A stretch of DNA of 64,000 bases from an uncultured Bacteroidales bacterium. Lineage in GTDB: Bacteria; Bacteroidota; Bacteroidia; Bacteroidales; UBA932. Positions 60,366 to 64,000 of this stretch are shown piece by piece (position 1 is the stretch's first letter; every line of letters begins with the position of its first letter). The DNA lies in contig CAKVAS010000001.1 in the NCBI GenBank assembly GCA_934725015.1, positions 1 through 64,000 of the forward strand. Direction: 5' to 3'. Below the pieces are notes generated by a model, which was given only the letters and a program-made list of their open reading frames with translations, was not told where the DNA came from and ran no database searches. Both the position numbers and the translations under genes were made by a program.

Positions 60366-62933
60366 TCATTTCTCCGTCAGCCTCTTCCGGTAGAACGGAA
60401 TCTTCAGAATCATGCGGAAGAGGAACGGTTCAATCGAGTAGGAAAGGAGGATTGAGGCTGACATTCCTATAATGGAACTGATGCCGATTGAGCGGATGGC
60501 AGGATGGACCGCGAAGAGGAGCGAACCGGTCACGACAATGAGAATCATCGCGGAGAGGCCGATGGCGGTCTTGTGATAGTTCAGCATCTCGGTTCCCTTG
60601 CCCGAGGCGGCGGCGAGAAGGCCCTGCATCACGAAGATGCTGTAATCCACGCCGATGCCGAAGATGAAGGAGGAGATGATGATGTTGATGAGATTGAACT
60701 TCAGGCCGAAGAGCCACATTATGCCCTGCACGACATACCAGCTGAGGGTCATCGGGAGGAAGGCGATGAGGCTGACGGCGAAGTTGCGGAACGACAGGAG
60801 AAGGACAATAAAGACAAAGGCCATCGAAATCCACAGAATCGTGTTGAAGTCGCCGTGGATGATTTCGACCATGTTGCCCGTGTAGAAGAACGGATCGACC
60901 ACGAGCGACCCGTCAACCTCGGCCACGGCCTTGTTCACACGCATCTTTTCCTGCTCGGACATGAGCGCCGAGGTGAAAATCATGTAGGTTCCGTCCTTTC
61001 CGCGCTCGATGAAGTTCGAAGTTACGGACTCGGGGAGGACACCGGATTCATAAAGCGATTCCGGAGCATAGTCGGCCTCGCACAGCGCCGTGAACGGAGT
61101 GAAGAGTTCCGGATTCAGACCCTGCTCGCGAGCCGCCCTTTCGATACGGGACTGGGTGACCTGAAGGCGTGTCCGGCCGCCTCCGACAGGATAGTTCCAG
61201 TAGGTCGTCCAGTCGTAGATGCGCTCCTGCTGCTCATCTTCCGGGACGAGGAACGCGCTCATGTCGCTGTGGCGCTTGACGATGCCCTCACGCTGAAGCG
61301 AATCAAGGGCGGAGGACAGCCGGCGGCTGCAAAGAATCGCCGAGTCGAGGGTGGAACCGGTCGCGGCATAATACTGCGAGGACCAGCCGCCGTTGTTCTC
61401 GGCGTTGTAGATGTTCAGCGACTCGCGCACCTTTGGACTCATGTAGTTGATGTCGCGGAGGTTGCTGTCAAATTCGGGGGACGGAAGGAAGAGGCAGACA
61501 ACGGCAATCACGCCTATCGTGCCGAGAATCCACGGATTGCTGTCAAGCGGCAGCGAGTTTATCCTGTCGAAGAGCGCGAACGCCTTCTCTGACTTGCGGT
61601 TGCGTTCCGGGCGGAAGAACTGCGGGAGGAAGACCAGCGCGAAGAGAGTTGTCCCAATCATCGCGAATGACGCGAACAGTCCGAAGTCCCGCAGAAGCTC
61701 GCTGCTGGTGAAGAGCAGTCCGGCAAACGCGCCGATGGTGGTGAGGCAGCCGAGGAAGACCGGAGTCGATTCGTCGCGGAGCACCCTCTCGGGGTCATCG
61801 ACATACTTGTAGTGCGTCAGCACGTGCAGACAGTAGCTCAGGGCCACTCCGAGCACAATCGCGCCGATGCCGATTGCCATCAGGGACATGCTTCCCTTTA
61901 TCCAGTACATCATCGCGAGCGCCGCGAGCGCACCATAGGCCACGGGCGAGAGCAACAGGAGCAGCGACGACTTGTTCTTGAAGAAAAGCGAAATCAGAAG
62001 GACGATGAGAAGGAGGGATATGCCCACGGTCATCACAAGGTCGGACTTTATGCGCCGGGAGTTGTTCGCGCTCATCGCCGGAGCTCCGTGCATAAACACA
62101 TCAACCTCCGGATGCCGGGCCTCGAACGATTCGATTTCCTTCTCTATCATATCAACGAAATCCGCCGAAGCCTGCGAGTCCATATAGTCAAATCCCGGAG
62201 CCACGAACGCCATCACCACATTTCCGTCCTTGGTGAAGAGGTGGCGGTTCTTCAGAGTCATCCCCGTGGCGGTCTTTTCCATACCGCCTTCAGCCGCGTC
62301 CGCATCCCCCGCACCGGCCACGGCAGTTCCGCCCGTCGCCTCTTTCAGCAACGCAAGCATTCCGTAGCGCAGCCCCACAGGGTCGTATTCCACGAGCATG
62401 GACATATTCCCGTCCTCGTCATTTTCAAGCATTTCGGCATTCTGTGCCATCCGCTCGCGTATGCTCTCCCATGTCAGCAGGCTGTCAAAGGCGGCGTAGC
62501 ACTCGGGGGCGACGAAGGTCGGAAACTCCGCCACGGCATAGTCCATCGCGTTCATCATCATGTCGTCGTCAATGCAATAGAGCACGCTCGCGATGTATTT
62601 CCCTCCGTCACGGACGGTCAGCGAATCAATGAACTCGTCGCAGCAGTCGGACAGCGTCTGAGCGTCAAGCGTCGGCTCCGTTCCCACCTTTTCCACGGAA
62701 AAACCTTTCGGGGCAATCTGGATGAAGACCTTGTCCTTGACCTTCAAGTTACTGAACACCAACTCATAAGATGCCGAATTATCCGTCTGCGGAAGAAGCT
62801 TTATGATGTTTTCCTCGTAGTGGAGACGAAACCCGAAAACGGCAAAGACCACGGCCGAACCGAGCATCAGAATCCATAAGAGCCACCGGCGTCCCTTGAG
62901 AAAACGATATATAGGGATGAATATCCTCTCCAT
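60366..62933 (-). CDS. MMPL/RND-superfamily transporter
   Basis: 855 residues with the RND plan: TM1 (LLWILMLGSAVVFAVFGF), a large periplasmic loop, a helix bundle (LVMTVGISLLLIVLLISLFF, LMAIGIGAIVLGVALSYCL), a second loop, and a second bundle (ILWISMAFVFIVLLLSF, IIISSFIFGIGVDYSIFVMQ). The Gly-Val-Asp-Tyr-Ser motif is typical of MMPL/SSD-like exporters. A Gly/Ala/Asp-rich stretch (GGTAVAGAGDADAAEGGMEK) interrupts the first loop. Paired with the LolA-like gene it probably exports a lipid across the periplasm. Confidence 0.9.
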   Translation of the reverse strand: MERIFIPIYRFLKGRRWLLWILMLGSAVVFAVFGFRLHYEENIIKLLPQTDNSASYELVFSNLKVKDKVFIQIAPKGFSVEKVGTEPTLDAQTLSDCCDEFIDSLTVRDGGKYIASVLYCIDDDMMMNAMDYAVAEFPTFVAPECYAAFDSLLTWESIRERMAQNAEMLENDEDGNMSMLVEYDPVGLRYGMLALLKEATGGTAVAGAGDADAAEGGMEKTATGMTLKNRHLFTKDGNVVMAFVAPGFDYMDSQASADFVDMIEKEIESFEARHPEVDVFMHGAPAMSANNSRRIKSDLVMTVGISLLLIVLLISLFFKNKSSLLLLLSPVAYGALAALAMMYWIKGSMSLMAIGIGAIVLGVALSYCLHVLTHYKYVDDPERVLRDESTPVFLGCLTTIGAFAGLLFTSSELLRDFGLFASFAMIGTTLFALVFLPQFFRPERNRKSEKAFALFDRINSLPLDSNPWILGTIGVIAVVCLFLPSPEFDSNLRDINYMSPKVRESLNIYNAENNGGWSSQYYAATGSTLDSAILCSRRLSSALDSLQREGIVKRHSDMSAFLVPEDEQQERIYDWTTYWNYPVGGGRTRLQVTQSRIERAAREQGLNPELFTPFTALCEADYAPESLYESGVLPESVTSNFIERGKDGTYMIFTSALMSEQEKMRVNKAVAEVDGSLVVDPFFYTGNMVEIIHGDFNTILWISMAFVFIVLLLSFRNFAVSLIAFLPMTLSWYVVQGIMWLFGLKFNLINIIISSFIFGIGVDYSIFVMQGLLAAASGKGTEMLNYHKTAIGLSAMILIVVTGSLLFAVHPAIRSIGISSIIGMSASILLSYSIEPFLFRMILKIPFYRKRLTEK

Positions 62934-62981
62934 TTTATCATCTATTTTTCAAAATCCTGCGAAGTTACAAAATATTTTGCT

Positions 62982-62989
62982 TACCTTTG
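62982..62989 (+). promoter_or_regulatory. Putative -7 box (TACCTTTG) before the tandem lipoproteins
   Basis: TACCTTTG matches TAnnTTTG, 73 bases before the ATG at 63063. No -33 TTTG at the proper distance. Confidence 0.45.
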
Positions 62990-63062
62990 CAAGGTATGTG
63001 AGGCAAGCTCAACGCATGGAATCATTGGGATTTCAATTATAAACCTTAAAAATTAAACAAAG

Positions 63063-63713
63063 ATGAAGAGATTTAGCTATCTTCTCGCTCTCGGAGCGCT
63101 TCTCACGCTCGGGACAGGTTGCGAAAAGGAACCGGCAACCGACAACCAACCGACACAAGTTCCGCTTTATGTCAACACTTGGACTATCACACAGGGTGAT
63201 GCCTCCACTGACAAGGGGCCTCAGACCATCATCTACGAAATCGGCGCCGACAAGACATTTAATCTGGGATATGTGGCTACCGAGAGCTTTATCGACGAAC
63301 TGAAGCTCAAGTATCTGCCTTCCACCGACGCCGACGCTCCGACGATTGACGGCGACACTCCGGCCACTGACGATGACGAAGAGGCTGAGGAGCAGAAGAA
63401 AATCATTGAAAAAATCAACTCGCTTCAGGTGGGCGACGTAATCATCGTGTTCAGGGGAATGTATGTCGAGACTCTCGGGGAAAAGGACGGCGCCTATCTG
63501 TCCCTGTTCATCCTGTTCGAAATCAGTGACACCGGCTTGGAAATGGCCGAATCGATGCGAAATGAACTGCATATTATCGATGTCACTGAAAACACGCTTA
63601 CAATTAAGAACGAAGAGAGTTCGCAGCCTGCGATGACCATGCAGAGTCTGGAGACTTCCGGCCTGACCGTCGGAAAAGTCGTTGATTGCAGCGACTTCTT
63701 GGGAGATTTCTAA
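63063..63713 (+). CDS. Exported lipoprotein of unknown function
   Basis: 216 residues with lipobox TLGTGC. The mature start EKEPATDNQPTQVPLYVNTW is followed by beta-rich segments (QTIIYEIGADKTFNLGYVAT, DVIIVFRGMYVETLGE) and an acidic linker (TPATDDDEEAEEQKK). The pattern of a short lipocalin-like sandwich is possible, but I recognise no named family. The next gene encodes a relative sharing the LYVNTW start, 22 bases downstream. Confidence 0.75.
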   Translation: MKRFSYLLALGALLTLGTGCEKEPATDNQPTQVPLYVNTWTITQGDASTDKGPQTIIYEIGADKTFNLGYVATESFIDELKLKYLPSTDADAPTIDGDTPATDDDEEAEEQKKIIEKINSLQVGDVIIVFRGMYVETLGEKDGAYLSLFILFEISDTGLEMAESMRNELHIIDVTENTLTIKNEESSQPAMTMQSLETSGLTVGKVVDCSDFLGDF

Positions 63714-63735
63714 TTCTTTAAAAATTCTGACAATT

Positions 63736-64000
63736 ATGAAAAAGTTAATATACAGCACATTCGCGCTTGCGGCTCTTGTTATGGCAAGCGCCTGCGACAA
63801 GCAGAACACGGAACCGGCCGAGGAACCGAGGCTTTATGTAAACACATGGGTCGTGAACTTCAACACGACCGGCGACGCGACAAAGGACGATTTGTTAATA
63901 TTCACATTGAACGCAGACTGGACGGCGACGGTAGGTGAGGCCTATACCCAAAAGGACCTGGATGAACTCAGGAATAACTTAGATACGGAAAAGCTCACGG
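63736..64000 (+). CDS. Lipoprotein related to the previous gene, cut by window edge
   Basis: 88 codons visible, no stop. MKKLIYSTFALAALVMASAC is a lipoprotein signal (lipobox MASAC). The mature part EEPRLYVNTWVVNFNTTGDA and KDDLLIFTLNADWTATVGEA parallels LYVNTWTITQGDAS and IIYEIGADKTFNLGYVAT of the preceding protein, so the two are tandem paralogues. Transcribed together. Confidence 0.75.
   Translation, partial: MKKLIYSTFALAALVMASACDKQNTEPAEEPRLYVNTWVVNFNTTGDATKDDLLIFTLNADWTATVGEAYTQKDLDELRNNLDTEKLT

Noticed and set aside
61812..62879. 355-codon plus-strand frame opposite the MMPL gene
   Set aside because: His/Arg-rich shadow of a membrane protein gene with clear helices on the other strand.

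Overview
This window reads as the chromosome of a gut-type member of the Bacteroidales with fairly high GC. The evidence is two SusC/SusD systems, a hybrid two-component regulator, an ECF sigma/FecR pair, GLUG and fimbrillin-like lipoproteins, an alanine-rich S16 tail, and promoters of the Bacteroidetes type (TTTG, about 19-20 bases, then TAnnTTTG). Genus cannot be fixed from the sequence alone. There are no rRNA genes, CRISPR arrays or intact transposases.

Layout. (1) 1-14.4 kb, minus strand: a glycan-utilisation locus with a lipoprotein, a GH5-like glycosidase, a hybrid two-component sensor, SusC, SusD and a DUF5107/TPR protein cut by the left edge. (2) 14.7-17.4 kb, plus: a fused FeoA-FeoB iron transporter, then tRNA-Leu(GAG) and a decayed AlbA_2-type gene. 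(3) 18.9-38.6 kb, minus: a second, ECF-controlled locus. It starts with a small peptide, a fimbrillin/GLUG lipoprotein and a FecR anti-sigma factor. It continues with SusC (with an STN domain), a SusD-like protein, a BACON/GLUG protein, two calcineurin-like phosphoesterases (one fused to GLUG repeats) and a GH65 enzyme. It ends with the sigma factor, about 15 kb downstream of its presumed anti-sigma partner. (4) 38.8-40 kb, plus: rpsP-rimM. (5) 40-47 kb, minus: a DUF975 protein and a diaminopimelate/lysine cluster (M20 peptidase, lysC, dapB, dapA, dapD, dapF). (6) 47.4-52.9 kb, plus: a fimbrial cluster. (7) 53-54.6 kb, plus: trpS and a Dabb protein. (8) 54.6-59.6 kb: an AT-rich accessory island with an ATPase-nuclease of the DUF234 type and a type II restriction-modification system, carrying three different sets of palindromes. 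(9) 59.6 kb to the right end: LolA-like and MMPL/RND proteins, then two tandem related lipoproteins.

Working together, the two Sus loci use different signalling logic: a periplasmic sensor with built-in HTH for the first, and STN/FecR/sigma signalling through the transporter for the second. The lysine cluster supplies most steps from aspartate to meso-diaminopimelate; asd and a DapC-type transaminase are not in the window.

The least expected signal is non-coding. A roughly 106-bp dispersed hairpin occurs four times (2045, 14696, 40676 and 47301) with compensatory changes in its stems. In two copies it ends within 5 bases of a start codon, and in a third within about 60. Other repeats are a 75-bp hairpin unit in three tandem copies before a fimbrillin gene, paired hairpins before the ATPase gene, and three palindromes at exact 33-bp spacing behind the methyltransferase.
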